Shown here piece after piece: positions 1-7,575 of a DNA stretch of 9,554 nucleotides (the first letter of the stretch is position 1; each line of letters begins with the position of its first letter). Below the pieces are notes generated by a model. That model saw only the letters and a program-made list of their open reading frames with translations. It had not been told where the DNA came from and did not search any database. Origin of the DNA: Bacteroidota bacterium (GTDB lineage: Bacteria; Bacteroidota; Bacteroidia; M30B66); assembly GCA_947497195.1 (NCBI GenBank), contig CANMGM010000074.1, positions 1 through 9,554 of the forward strand, written 5' to 3'. The position numbers were made by a program, and so were the translations under genes.

Positions 1-489
1 GGCGAAGGTTTGAATACCGGCTCAAAGTTAGTTGTTGCAGCAGCCGGTGTTCAGATACGAACACTCGGTACCGAAACACCAACTTTAACAGATCTTCCAA
101 ATGGTTTTCATAATGTGGGACTTGTGTTTCCAGGTGTACTGTGCATCAGTTCTCCGGCCTTTGTGTCGTACGAGCAATCTGCACGCGATATCGAGCAACT
201 CTGTGAGGCATTGCCTTCGGAACTTGGTGAAAAGTTTCCGCTGATTACGGTTTGTGACGATGCCTCCTTTACTGCGGCGACTTTAAAAAATTGGCTTTGG
301 GTTACGTTTACACGATCAAATCCTTCGCACGATGTGTATGGAGTGGGTAGTTACTCAAAGTTCAAACACTGGGCCTGCTCAGGATCTGTTGTTATCGATG
401 CGCGCATTAAACCGTTTCATGCACCGGTTGTGCGCATGCCCGATGAAGTGCTATTAAAGGCTAGGGAAATTCTGCAGAACGCTTCCTGA
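1..489 (+). CDS. UbiD-family decarboxylase, C-terminal part (5' truncated by window edge)
   Basis: The frame is open from base 1 to a TGA at 487-489 and encodes 162 residues with no start of its own. The first codons read G-E-G-L-N-T-G-S-K, which is internal UbiD sequence, so the TTG at base 10 is not a start. Family hallmarks are the C-terminal blocks FTRSNPSHDVYGVGS and KHWACSGSVVIDARIKP followed by HAP, which match the usual 'KHWGCKGPLVIDARIKPHHAP' of UbiD/menaquinone-type decarboxylases. UbiD enzymes use prenylated FMN, made by the UbiX partner, to decarboxylate aromatic or alpha,beta-unsaturated acids in the cytoplasm. The catalytic Arg/Glu residues lie upstream of this fragment and cannot be checked. 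The substrate cannot be assigned; quinone biosynthesis is the common role but is inferred here. The gene converges on the minus-strand T9SS gene, leaving 47 bp between stop codons. Confidence 0.85.
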   Translation, partial: GEGLNTGSKLVVAAAGVQIRTLGTETPTLTDLPNGFHNVGLVFPGVLCISSPAFVSYEQSARDIEQLCEALPSELGEKFPLITVCDDASFTAATLKNWLWVTFTRSNPSHDVYGVGSYSKFKHWACSGSVVIDARIKPFHAPVVRMPDEVLLKAREILQNAS

Positions 490-493
490 AAAA

Positions 494-510
494 CAAGAAA
501 ATTATTCTTG
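494..510. terminator. Weak hairpin between convergent genes, possible bidirectional terminator
   Basis: CAAGAA (494-499) and TTCTTG (505-510) form a perfect 6-bp inverted repeat around a 5-nt AATTA loop. It lies between the stop codons of two convergent genes (489 and 537). A-rich sequence flanks its left side, which would give a short U run on the minus strand. The stem is short and AT-rich, so this is only a candidate; the position is the main argument for it. Confidence 0.3.
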
Positions 511-536
511 CCACGATTTACAGGAGAATGCCTGCA

Positions 537-2651
537 TTATTCCTTTATTACCAGAAAACGCTCTGTAATTACCAAGGTATCACCCGAACTCAGGCGCACG
601 ATGTAATTTCCTGATGACAATGGTAAAGTTGAGAAAGTGAGTTCATTAAGTCCTTTCTTTCCGGGGCGTTCCAACAACTCAGCCACAAGTCTTCCGCTTA
701 AATCAAATATAGAAGCCGAAACTGGCATATCGCTTTCGAGTTCGAAACGCAATGCAAACGAAACACTGCTTGGGTTTGGGAAAATTCCTGTATTCGTTGC
801 CTGTGCCGTGTAAACCAAACTGTCGCTGAAGATGCAACCACGCGCATCGCTAACATCGACGCGAATAGTTTGACCATCGCAAACCGAATTGAGCTCCGTG
901 CCTTGTGAAGTGCCATTCCACAGAACAGAGTAGGGTGGAAGCCCGCCCGAAATTTCTGCACTTGCCATTCCACTGCACGCTTGTGCCCCTTCGCTTATGC
1001 GGATTGTAGCCATTAGTTTTGTTGTGTCTGGACTTTGAACATGTGCCAACCAACTTCCATTTCCGCGTGAGTTCAATCCATAATAGCCAATCATCACCGC
1101 CTCATTTTTTCGTGCATGCCAGCGCTGCATGCCAAAATAATCGCCCCAGCGTTCGTAGGCACCTGGCAGTCGGTCAACAAAGTTCTCGCCGGTCTTAATA
1201 ATCTTCAAATCAGAATAAAGACTATCGTTGCTAAAATAAACCATAGCCACGCCCGGGAAACTATCGGGTGCAGTGTAATTGAATCCAATCATGGCCTCCG
1301 GCTCACAATATTCATTTCCGCACAAGGTAATATTCGGATAGCCGAAATCGAGATAAGGGTTGGCGATGTAACGTCCGCGAATCGTAGTCTCGCCAACCGG
1401 ATCCTGCACAAAACCATGGTAAATGCACGATAGGCCTGTTTCAGGATTCACGCAATTGGCCACGTACTGAATTTTTTCATCGTAATAAACAGCACCAAGC
1501 ACACGTGCATCATTGGTTTGTAATCCGCCGGTAGCATCGGAGGTGTCGGTATCGGTTTGTCGACCATTTGGCGGCATCCCGTAGGGTAAATTTGTACGCA
1601 ATGCCTTAATCGACAGATTCTGTTCTTCATCGAGTTTGGAAAGCATCTTCAGGACAAATACAGTATCGTTCTGCACATCGAAATTGCGGTTCGACATAAA
1701 ATACTGGGCATCGGCTATGCCTCGCGCACCCTGCACCGGATGAAGATTGCGGATGAATCTCCCTTCATAACGAATGTCGGTATACACTTGATGGTTTAGC
1801 GTATCGACGCCCGAATAACCGTCATCCTTCGAAACCTGCCAGATTACAGAACCATCGAAGCCAACCTGCCAACTCACATCGGGAACAATCAGGTTTCCAG
1901 TTATAAATAATTCATCTTTTGTAATCGAAATGGCCGGGAAATCAGTCCAACGGTTGTTATCGAGTGGATTGCCATCGATGAAATACACGTTCCAGTCGTC
2001 GGTGGGGTCGTTACTGGTCGAAAAACAAACGATGTAGCCGTTTGTCTGCGGATCAGAATTTTTTAGGAACACCAGAATAAATCGATCGGCTTGTTCGTCG
2101 TAGATTATTTTAGGATCATAGTAATTGTCGTTAATCCCGCCACCTGCTAATGAAAAAAGGCTAATGGTGAAATTGGTAAACACTTTTGAACTATCCGGAA
2201 TGTTCCATCCGTAAAGCAACGAATTAATACCCGCCAGCGCGACTCCGCTATCAGAAACGGCCAAGGTATTGTCGTTCGGAATTCCTCCCTGAATACTAAA
2301 TACCGTTCCGCTGCTAACCTGACGTTTCATTCCCCAGTCATACAAAATACGCGGTAAAGGCGCAAATGATGTGTCGGAATTATTTGATTTGGCCTTAGCA
2401 ATTCGTATCGGGAAACGTCTACGGCTTTCGATTTTTTGACGCATTACGTGCGAGCGAACCGATTCGCCGTCGGGAAGCGGCTTTTCGAGATTAGTAAGTT
2501 GTGCGTTAAAATCGGGGAGCATTTGCCGCGGACGTACTATTCCGATTTTACGAATGGTTTTGTGATGCGTTTTATAACTCTGTGCAGGCAGTATTGTTGG
2601 CATACTGCAAGCGAGTGCGAGTAAAATAAAAATAGAATAGGGTAGCTTCAT
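537..2651 (-). CDS. Large secreted protein with SprB-like repeat and T9SS type A C-terminal sorting domain
   Basis: The protein has 704 residues. Residues 1-24 form a Sec signal peptide (MKLPYS, then a hydrophobic core, ending near LPAQS). Residues 120-260 resemble the propeller-like modules of large secreted Bacteroidota proteins: GGIPNDNTLAVSDSG near 122, then YYDPKIIYDEQADRFILVF near 178, then a 'SNDPTDDW' block near 213. Residues 547-620 resemble an SprB/Ig-like repeat (ISGGLPPYSVLWNG, DARGC). Residues 623-704 form a T9SS type A sorting domain: IFPNPSS, then SIFDLSGRLV, then LSSGNYIVRL. That domain targets cargo across the outer membrane through the PorU/SprA machinery and is normally cleaved. 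No catalytic motif was recognised; adhesion or polymer binding is only a guess. The ATG overlaps the stop of the upstream lipase gene as ATGA, which implies translational coupling and fixes the start. Confidence 0.88.
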   Translation of the reverse strand: MKLPYSIFILLALACSMPTILPAQSYKTHHKTIRKIGIVRPRQMLPDFNAQLTNLEKPLPDGESVRSHVMRQKIESRRRFPIRIAKAKSNNSDTSFAPLPRILYDWGMKRQVSSGTVFSIQGGIPNDNTLAVSDSGVALAGINSLLYGWNIPDSSKVFTNFTISLFSLAGGGINDNYYDPKIIYDEQADRFILVFLKNSDPQTNGYIVCFSTSNDPTDDWNVYFIDGNPLDNNRWTDFPAISITKDELFITGNLIVPDVSWQVGFDGSVIWQVSKDDGYSGVDTLNHQVYTDIRYEGRFIRNLHPVQGARGIADAQYFMSNRNFDVQNDTVFVLKMLSKLDEEQNLSIKALRTNLPYGMPPNGRQTDTDTSDATGGLQTNDARVLGAVYYDEKIQYVANCVNPETGLSCIYHGFVQDPVGETTIRGRYIANPYLDFGYPNITLCGNEYCEPEAMIGFNYTAPDSFPGVAMVYFSNDSLYSDLKIIKTGENFVDRLPGAYERWGDYFGMQRWHARKNEAVMIGYYGLNSRGNGSWLAHVQSPDTTKLMATIRISEGAQACSGMASAEISGGLPPYSVLWNGTSQGTELNSVCDGQTIRVDVSDARGCIFSDSLVYTAQATNTGIFPNPSSVSFALRFELESDMPVSASIFDLSGRLVAELLERPGKKGLNELTFSTLPLSSGNYIVRLSSGDTLVITERFLVIKE

Positions 2652-3805
2652 GGCGCAAATTGAGGCAATCGTTCTGCAAGATAGCGATACGGTTCGTGAA
2701 AATGATGAATGAAAAGATCGGTCGAAGTTTTTGGATAGCGTTCATAATATCCAGCATCGGGTTGCAAAATGATGCTTGTTCCGCAACGCATAAAATTGGA
2801 GGTTTCGAGGTACTCGGGTACAGTAAGACCTTTAAGATACTTCCTCACTGGCTTTTCAATTTTATAACCGAGGAATTTGCGGTACTTGCGTTGCGCTTTT
2901 TTGCTATTATGCGTTAGTTTCCTGTGCAGATAGCTTACGGCAATTTTTTCATGCGGCTTTCTGCCTTTTTTTAGTATTCGTGGATTGCTGAACGGATTCG
3001 TTGCGCTAAAATCGAAATGCGTTTGCACCGAAGGCGGCGTTTCGGGCACCCAGTCCTCCGGATTCAACACATTATACGCCCAGCCTTGTTGATTCTTGCG
3101 TTCGAAGTCGTATGCAAATTGCAGATTGCCGGGTTTTGGAGCCGCCGAACAATAGGTTTTTAGTTTCAAATCGGCAGGAAAAACACCATCTTCAATACGT
3201 TCGTAAATCAAGGCATTCAGTAAAAAGGCGATGGCACCGCCCTGGCTGTGTCCTACCAGGTAAAACGACTTGTTTCCCTTGGCGATGCTTTCTTGCATAA
3301 ACCTAAAAATATCGGCCGAAAGCGCTACCGCACCAATAAGCCATCCTGCATGAACACCTGCATTCGTGTTTTTACTAAATCGGTAGTTCATTGCGTCTGA
3401 GTTTCCCACTTTAACAGTGCCCTCGGCGGGAAGCATCGCAGCATAAAAATTCTCCATCCAACTAACCGGACTTGGCGTTGATCCCCGAATGCTGATGACC
3501 GAAGGCAATCCCTCTGCTTCCCATAAGTCCCAGCGGTTTTCCATGCCTACCGATGCCGAACGATAGGTCATTGTATATGCATGCGGCTCAGGGGTAAGCA
3601 TCTTCACGAAGGGCGTATCGACTTGTCGTGCCGACATGCGGAAAAGATTCAAAAATTCATCTCGGTTAAATCCGGGCTTTAATTCGCTTATTTGTCCGCT
3701 AAGAGCATGTGGAATTAAGGCGAAAGTCGATACGAAAAGACTGTTAATCAGAATCAATTTCAATTTGAAAAATGGATGCAGTAGTTTTTCAACAACCTTG
3801 TTCAT
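2648..3805 (-). CDS. Secreted class 3 lipase-like alpha/beta hydrolase
   Basis: From ATG 3805 the protein has 385 residues. An in-frame ATG at 3841 would add 12 residues, but the nearer one is preferred because a promoter lies between the two. A lysine-rich n-region followed by a hydrophobic segment (ILINSLFVSTFALIPHALSG) is a long signal peptide or N-terminal anchor. The Lipase_3 pattern is clear. An oxyanion-type strand VISIRGS lies near residue 107. The nucleophile elbow FYLVGHSQGGA has its serine at 187. The acid is likely Asp251 in NPEDWVP, and a histidine in IHHFHEPYRYL (367-370) is the likely third member of the triad. Such enzymes hydrolyse acylglycerols or other esters; the real substrate is unknown. 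A basic stretch around 280-330 (KKGRKPHEK, KKAQRKYRK) is unusual. There is no T9SS domain, so the protein may stay periplasmic or membrane-attached. It is the first gene of a pair with the T9SS protein, with a 4-nt overlap. Confidence 0.85.
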   Translation of the reverse strand: MNKVVEKLLHPFFKLKLILINSLFVSTFALIPHALSGQISELKPGFNRDEFLNLFRMSARQVDTPFVKMLTPEPHAYTMTYRSASVGMENRWDLWEAEGLPSVISIRGSTPSPVSWMENFYAAMLPAEGTVKVGNSDAMNYRFSKNTNAGVHAGWLIGAVALSADIFRFMQESIAKGNKSFYLVGHSQGGAIAFLLNALIYERIEDGVFPADLKLKTYCSAAPKPGNLQFAYDFERKNQQGWAYNVLNPEDWVPETPPSVQTHFDFSATNPFSNPRILKKGRKPHEKIAVSYLHRKLTHNSKKAQRKYRKFLGYKIEKPVRKYLKGLTVPEYLETSNFMRCGTSIILQPDAGYYERYPKTSTDLFIHHFHEPYRYLAERLPQFAP

Positions 3806-3814
3806 ACTTCGCTG

Positions 3815-3841
3815 CAAGGTATTGCTTTTCGAAGAAATCAA
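3815..3841 (-). promoter_or_regulatory. Probable promoter of the lipase/T9SS operon (minus strand)
   Basis: Read on the minus strand, TTG (3841-3839) is followed after 17 nt by TACCTTG (3821-3815). This fits the Bacteroidota form TTG-N17-23-TAnnTTTG with one T missing. The box ends 9 nt before ATG 3805, which favours that start over the in-frame ATG at 3841 lying upstream of the promoter. It overlaps the divergent parC promoter. Confidence 0.5.
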
Positions 3842-3853
3842 TGGCTAATTTTG
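3822..3853 (+). promoter_or_regulatory. Probable parC promoter abutting the start codon
   Basis: TTG at 3822-3824 is followed after 21 nt by TAATTTTG (3846-3853), an exact match to the Bacteroidota -7 consensus TAnnTTTG, with the commonly seen C after it. Only six bases separate the box from ATG 3860, so transcription should begin at or within a few bases of the start codon. Confidence 0.65.
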
Positions 3854-3859
3854 CACACT

Positions 3860-6514
3860 ATGGCGGAAGATTTTCCAGACGATGAATTGCAGGATGCCGA
3901 AGGGGCATCGAACGAATCCGATTCCAATGGTGAGGATCAGGTTACCATTCTTTCGGGAATGTATGAAAACTGGTTTCTCGACTATGCATCGTATGTAATT
4001 CTCGAGCGCGCCGTTCCGTACATCGAAGATGGTCTGAAGCCTGTGCAGCGGCGTATTCTGCATTCGATGAAAGAGCTCGACGACGGGCGCTACAACAAGG
4101 TGGCAAACGTAATTGGGCACACCATGAAATACCATCCGCATGGTGACGCTTCTATCGGCGACGCGCTCGTGCAGTTGGGTCAGAAAGATTTACTCATCGA
4201 TTGCCAGGGTAACTGGGGAAACATCCTCACAGGCGATTCGGCTGCTGCTCCGCGTTACATCGAGGCGCGTTTGAGTAAAATCGGGAATGAAATTCTCTTC
4301 AATCCCAAAACAACGCGCTGGCAACTAAGCTATGATGGTCGAAACGATGAACCAATAACGCTTCCGGTTAAGTTTCCACTTTTATTGGCACAAGGTGTTG
4401 AAGGCATTGCCGTAGGTCTTTCGTGCAAAATCCTTCCGCACAACTTCATCGAATTGTTGGATGCTTCGATAGCAGTGTTGAAGAATAAATCGTTCGAGAT
4501 ATATCCCGATTTCATTACGGGCGGATACGCCGATTTTTCGAAGTACAACGACGGGCATCGTGGCGGTAAAGTACGTGTACGCGCTAAAATTTCGCAGCTC
4601 GACAAGCATACGCTTGTCATTACCGAGATTCCATTCAGTACAACAACCGGAAGCCTTATCGAATCGATCCTTTCGGCGAATGAGAAGGAGAAAATCAAAA
4701 TCAAGAAAATCGAGGACAATACCAGCGAAAATGTCGAAATCCTTGTGCACCTTCCTCCCGGCATTTCGCCCGATAAAACCATCGATGCGCTATATGCCGT
4801 AACCGATTGCGAGATAACCATTTCGCCTAATGCGTGCATCATCGAAGAAGATAAGCCGCGGTTTACGGGTGTTTCAGATATTCTGCGTCTTTCGGTCGAA
4901 AATACTCGCGCCTTATTACGCAAGGAGCTTGAAATCGAAAAGTCGGAGCTTGAAGAAAACTGGCATTTCAGCTCGTTGGAAAAGATATTCATTGAAGAGC
5001 GTATTTACCGCGATATTGAAGAAGCCGAAACCTGGGATGAAGTCATCAGCCGCATCGACAAAGGCTTACAGCCGTTCAGAAGCCGACTGAAACGCGACAT
5101 TACACAGGAAGATATTGTTCGCCTAACCGAGATAAAAATCAAACGCATATCGCGTTTCGATGCTTTCAAAGCCGATGAGCAAATTCGTGGACTGGAAGAT
5201 AAAATTGCCGAATGCGAGAAGAATCTGCGCGAATTGACCGATTACGCGATTGCTTGGTACCAGAACCTGAAGAAGAAATATTCGTCCGGGCGTGAACGTA
5301 AAACCGAAATCCGGCAGTTCGATACGATTGAATTGTCGAAAGTTGTAATTAACAACGAGAAGCTGTATGTGAATCGGGAAGAGGGATTCGCAGGATTTGG
5401 TCTCAAGAAGGATGAGTATGTGAGCGAATGTTCAGACATCGACGATTTGATTGTGATTCGCGCCGATGGAAAAATGCTGGTAACGAAGATTTCAGACAAG
5501 GCATTTGTCGGAAAAGAGATTCTGCACATCTGTGTGTTCAGAAAGAACGACGACCGCACAACGTACAATGTGATTTATCAGGACGGAAAAACCGGTCCGT
5601 ATTATGTGAAGCGCTTTTCGGCAGGTGGCGTAATTCGCGACAAAGAATACGATTTAACGAAGGAAACCAAAGGTTCGCGCATTGTTTACCTGAGTGCAAA
5701 TCCGAATGGAGAATGCGAGACGCTGCATGTGTTTCTAAAGCCGCGTCCGAAGTTGAAAAAGACATCGTTCGAGTTCGACTTCAGCACGCTCACCATCAAA
5801 GGACGTGGGGCGGGCGGAAATACGCTTACAAAGTTGCCAATTCGAAAAATTTTGCTGAAAGAAAAAGGGCAATCAACCTTGTCGGCAAGACAAATCTGGT
5901 GGGACGATTCGGTGAAGCGCATCAATAGCGACGGAAGGGGTGAATTGCTCGGTTCGTTTGCCGCGGGCGACAAGGTGTTTACCATGATGCAGAGCGGTCA
6001 TTACCGCATTTATCCAGCCGACCCCGCGCTGCATTTCGAGGAAGATTTGATTCATATCGAGAAATTCAGACCAGCACAACCCATTTCGGTGGTCTATTTC
6101 GACGGTGAAACCAAGGAGCACATGGTGAAGCGCTTTTTGCCCGAAATGAGCGACCGGAAGATGTTGTTTATTTCAGAAGCTGAAGGATCAGCTTTGCTGG
6201 TTGCTAGCACCGATACCTTTCCGCGCATTCAGGTCGAATTCCCGAAAATGGGTAAGGTTGATCGTGCAGCGCAGGAGATAGAGCTCGAGCCGTTTATTGC
6301 CGTGAAGGGCCTTAAAGCCAAGGGAAAAAAACTGGCAAATCATCCGCCAAAGAAAATCCTTGTGCTTGAATCGCTTCCTGAGCCCGAAATTGAAGCAAAG
6401 GATGTTGAACGTATTGAAGAGAGTGGGGGAGCGCCAGGGGAAAGCGCCCCGAATATTGTTGCCGATTTGGAAGATGATGATCCGCAAATGCGTCTCTTTG
6501 ATTCATCAGAATAG
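3860..6514 (+). CDS. parC: DNA topoisomerase IV subunit A (GyrA/ParC family)
   Basis: From ATG 3860 the protein has 884 residues, the usual size for Bacteroidota ParC. A TTG at 3851 is in frame but lies inside the -7 box, so it was rejected. ParC is the DNA-breaking subunit of the A2B2 type IIA topoisomerase that decatenates replicated chromosomes. After an acidic N-terminal stretch (1-28), the breakage-reunion domain contains IEDGLKPVQRRIL and KYHPHGDASIGDALV (90-104). The active-site Tyr133 in AAPRYIEARLSKIG is preceded by Arg132. Next come a tower and a coiled-coil region (about 360-490). A beta-pinwheel C-terminal domain spans about 495-830; it has a degenerate KGRGAGGNTL segment and no canonical GyrA box (QRRGGRG), which favours ParC over GyrA. 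The acidic tail ends DDDPQMRLFDSSE. The partner gene parE is not adjacent: a lipase gene lies directly upstream in the opposite orientation. Confidence 0.93.
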   Translation: MAEDFPDDELQDAEGASNESDSNGEDQVTILSGMYENWFLDYASYVILERAVPYIEDGLKPVQRRILHSMKELDDGRYNKVANVIGHTMKYHPHGDASIGDALVQLGQKDLLIDCQGNWGNILTGDSAAAPRYIEARLSKIGNEILFNPKTTRWQLSYDGRNDEPITLPVKFPLLLAQGVEGIAVGLSCKILPHNFIELLDASIAVLKNKSFEIYPDFITGGYADFSKYNDGHRGGKVRVRAKISQLDKHTLVITEIPFSTTTGSLIESILSANEKEKIKIKKIEDNTSENVEILVHLPPGISPDKTIDALYAVTDCEITISPNACIIEEDKPRFTGVSDILRLSVENTRALLRKELEIEKSELEENWHFSSLEKIFIEERIYRDIEEAETWDEVISRIDKGLQPFRSRLKRDITQEDIVRLTEIKIKRISRFDAFKADEQIRGLEDKIAECEKNLRELTDYAIAWYQNLKKKYSSGRERKTEIRQFDTIELSKVVINNEKLYVNREEGFAGFGLKKDEYVSECSDIDDLIVIRADGKMLVTKISDKAFVGKEILHICVFRKNDDRTTYNVIYQDGKTGPYYVKRFSAGGVIRDKEYDLTKETKGSRIVYLSANPNGECETLHVFLKPRPKLKKTSFEFDFSTLTIKGRGAGGNTLTKLPIRKILLKEKGQSTLSARQIWWDDSVKRINSDGRGELLGSFAAGDKVFTMMQSGHYRIYPADPALHFEEDLIHIEKFRPAQPISVVYFDGETKEHMVKRFLPEMSDRKMLFISEAEGSALLVASTDTFPRIQVEFPKMGKVDRAAQEIELEPFIAVKGLKAKGKKLANHPPKKILVLESLPEPEIEAKDVERIEESGGAPGESAPNIVADLEDDDPQMRLFDSSE

Positions 6515-6528
6515 ATAGAAGGTTTGAT

Positions 6529-6536
6529 TATTTTTG
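6529..6536 (+). promoter_or_regulatory. Possible -7 box upstream of the small T9SS gene
   Basis: TATTTTTG matches TAnnTTTG and starts 14 bases after the parC stop, leaving 22 nt to ATG 6559. The nearest upstream TTG (6498-6500) is 28 nt away, longer than the usual 17-23, so the -33 half is poor. No purine-rich ribosome binding site precedes the ATG. The gene may have its own promoter or may be read through from parC. Confidence 0.4.
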
Positions 6537-6558
6537 TTGGTATTTCAAATCTTCACCT

Positions 6559-7464
6559 ATGAAATTAGCCTTACTTAGTTTTTTAGCAGGATGCTTCTGT
6601 ACGCAAATTCAAGCGCAGAACTACATTAACGAGACAGCACGCTGGGAGCAATACACATCGTATTATCAGTCTATTCAAAGCAATAATTATTGCTCAATAA
6701 CGTATTTTATTTCCGGCGATACGATAGCCAATGGCATTTCGTATTATCGATTGATGCGTGCTTCAGATTGTACCTACATTTCCCCGAACCTCGATTCACT
6801 TGGCAATTCATATATCGATACGAGCACTTCAAACCTCACTGTTTTTAGCAAATATATAAGGGATGCCAATCAGACCATTTATGTGTATGATGCAGAAACG
6901 AATACCGAATCATGGGTTTATCGGTTTAATTTGAACGAACCTGTTACGATTGATTCAGCCGTATTCGAAACAACCGGATGCGGAATACTGCCCGAACTTC
7001 TAGAGCACGATACGGTCTGCATTGGCGCAATTCCGCGAAAAAGGTGGAGTCTCACACAGGGAGTAGGGGCTGTTCAATCGTTTATCGAAGGCGTTGGACC
7101 CGGATCTGGTCTTTTTGGTGCCATCTGCAATTCGTTTAGTCCTGATTTAGGTGCAGGTCTGATTCGTTTTATGTTGAATGGCGACACGTTGTACAATGGT
7201 TACTGCACTTCTACGGCTAGTTTGCCGACCATGGATTCGGATGTAAGCGAAATTGAGGTAGCTATTCATTCCGGCAGTTTAAGGATCAATGCGATTTCGG
7301 AAATAGAAGTCTCGCTGTTTTCGCTTGATGGGCGCATCGTATTTCAATCTAATTATCAAGGCACTACAACTATTTACTTAAATGAATTGATCCCTGGTAT
7401 TTACGTATACCGGATAAAAGGTAAGGATGCGATGAAATCCGGAAGGTTTCTTCATTCCAATTAG
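6559..7464 (+). CDS. Small secreted protein with T9SS type A C-terminal sorting domain
   Basis: The protein has 301 residues. The N-terminus is a signal sequence (MKLALLSFLAGCFC, then TQIQAQ). It could be cut by signal peptidase I near QAQ, but LAGC at 9-12 also fits a lipobox. The body shows a layout common in uncharacterised Bacteroidota secreted proteins: GDTIANGISYYRLMR (53-67), then YIRDANQTIYVYD with WVYRFNL (99-126), then the block SFIEGVGPGSGLFG near 174. Cysteines are frequent (45, 71, 141, 154, 190, 216) and could form disulfides outside the cell. Residues about 228-301 form the sorting domain (VSLFSLDGRIVFQ, then LNELIPGIYVYRI), although the usual 'PNP' opening is missing. No enzymatic motif was seen and the function is unknown. 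It follows parC by 44 bp on the same strand but has no obvious link to it. Confidence 0.82.
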   Translation: MKLALLSFLAGCFCTQIQAQNYINETARWEQYTSYYQSIQSNNYCSITYFISGDTIANGISYYRLMRASDCTYISPNLDSLGNSYIDTSTSNLTVFSKYIRDANQTIYVYDAETNTESWVYRFNLNEPVTIDSAVFETTGCGILPELLEHDTVCIGAIPRKRWSLTQGVGAVQSFIEGVGPGSGLFGAICNSFSPDLGAGLIRFMLNGDTLYNGYCTSTASLPTMDSDVSEIEVAIHSGSLRINAISEIEVSLFSLDGRIVFQSNYQGTTTIYLNELIPGIYVYRIKGKDAMKSGRFLHSN

Positions 7465-7525
7465 GGTGCGCAATACGTTTGTTAGCATGGAGATACGAGG
7501 TTAAAATTTGCCAGAAGAAAAGATT

Positions 7526-7541
7526 TGAAGCTATGGCTTCA
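7526..7541. repeat. Inverted repeat next to the MFS promoter, possible operator or small terminator
   Basis: TGAAGC (7526-7531) and GCTTCA (7536-7541) are perfect 6-bp complements around TATG. The dyad ends at the base before the -33 TTG of the transporter promoter. It could be a binding site for a dimeric regulator or a weak hairpin ending transcription from the T9SS gene. No known regulator site was recognised. Confidence 0.35.
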
Positions 7542-7570
7542 TTGTGTATTTAGTACACTTTCTTATCTTG
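7542..7570 (+). promoter_or_regulatory. Probable promoter of the MFS transporter gene
   Basis: TTG (7542-7544), a 19-nt spacer and TATCTTG (7564-7570, followed by C) fit the Bacteroidota promoter with one T fewer in the -7 box. The box ends five bases before ATG 7576. This supports that start over an in-frame TTG at 7525, which lies upstream of the promoter. A leaderless or near-leaderless transcript is expected. Confidence 0.55.
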
Positions 7571-7575
7571 CGCGA

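Noticed and set aside
10..489. A complete 159-residue protein starting at TTG 10
   Set aside because: The frame is open back to base 1 and the residues before it (G-E-G) fit internal UbiD sequence, so it is the tail of a longer gene cut by the window.
3806..3841. Longer lipase start at ATG 3841
   Set aside because: It would put the promoter-like elements inside the coding region and add 12 polar residues in front of an already complete signal sequence. Not fully excluded.
4330..4992. A 220-residue minus-strand open frame inside parC
   Set aside because: It is antisense to a well-conserved topoisomerase domain, is serine-rich as expected of a shadow frame, and shows no recognisable domain.
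5428..5928. A 166-residue + strand open frame inside parC in another frame
   Set aside because: It lies wholly within the conserved ParC C-terminal domain coding sequence and its product is Arg-rich with no domain; a shadow frame.
6421..6455. GC-rich patch in the parC tail as a hairpin or attenuator
   Set aside because: The complementary arms are imperfect, it lies in coding sequence about 60 bases before the stop, and no T run follows.
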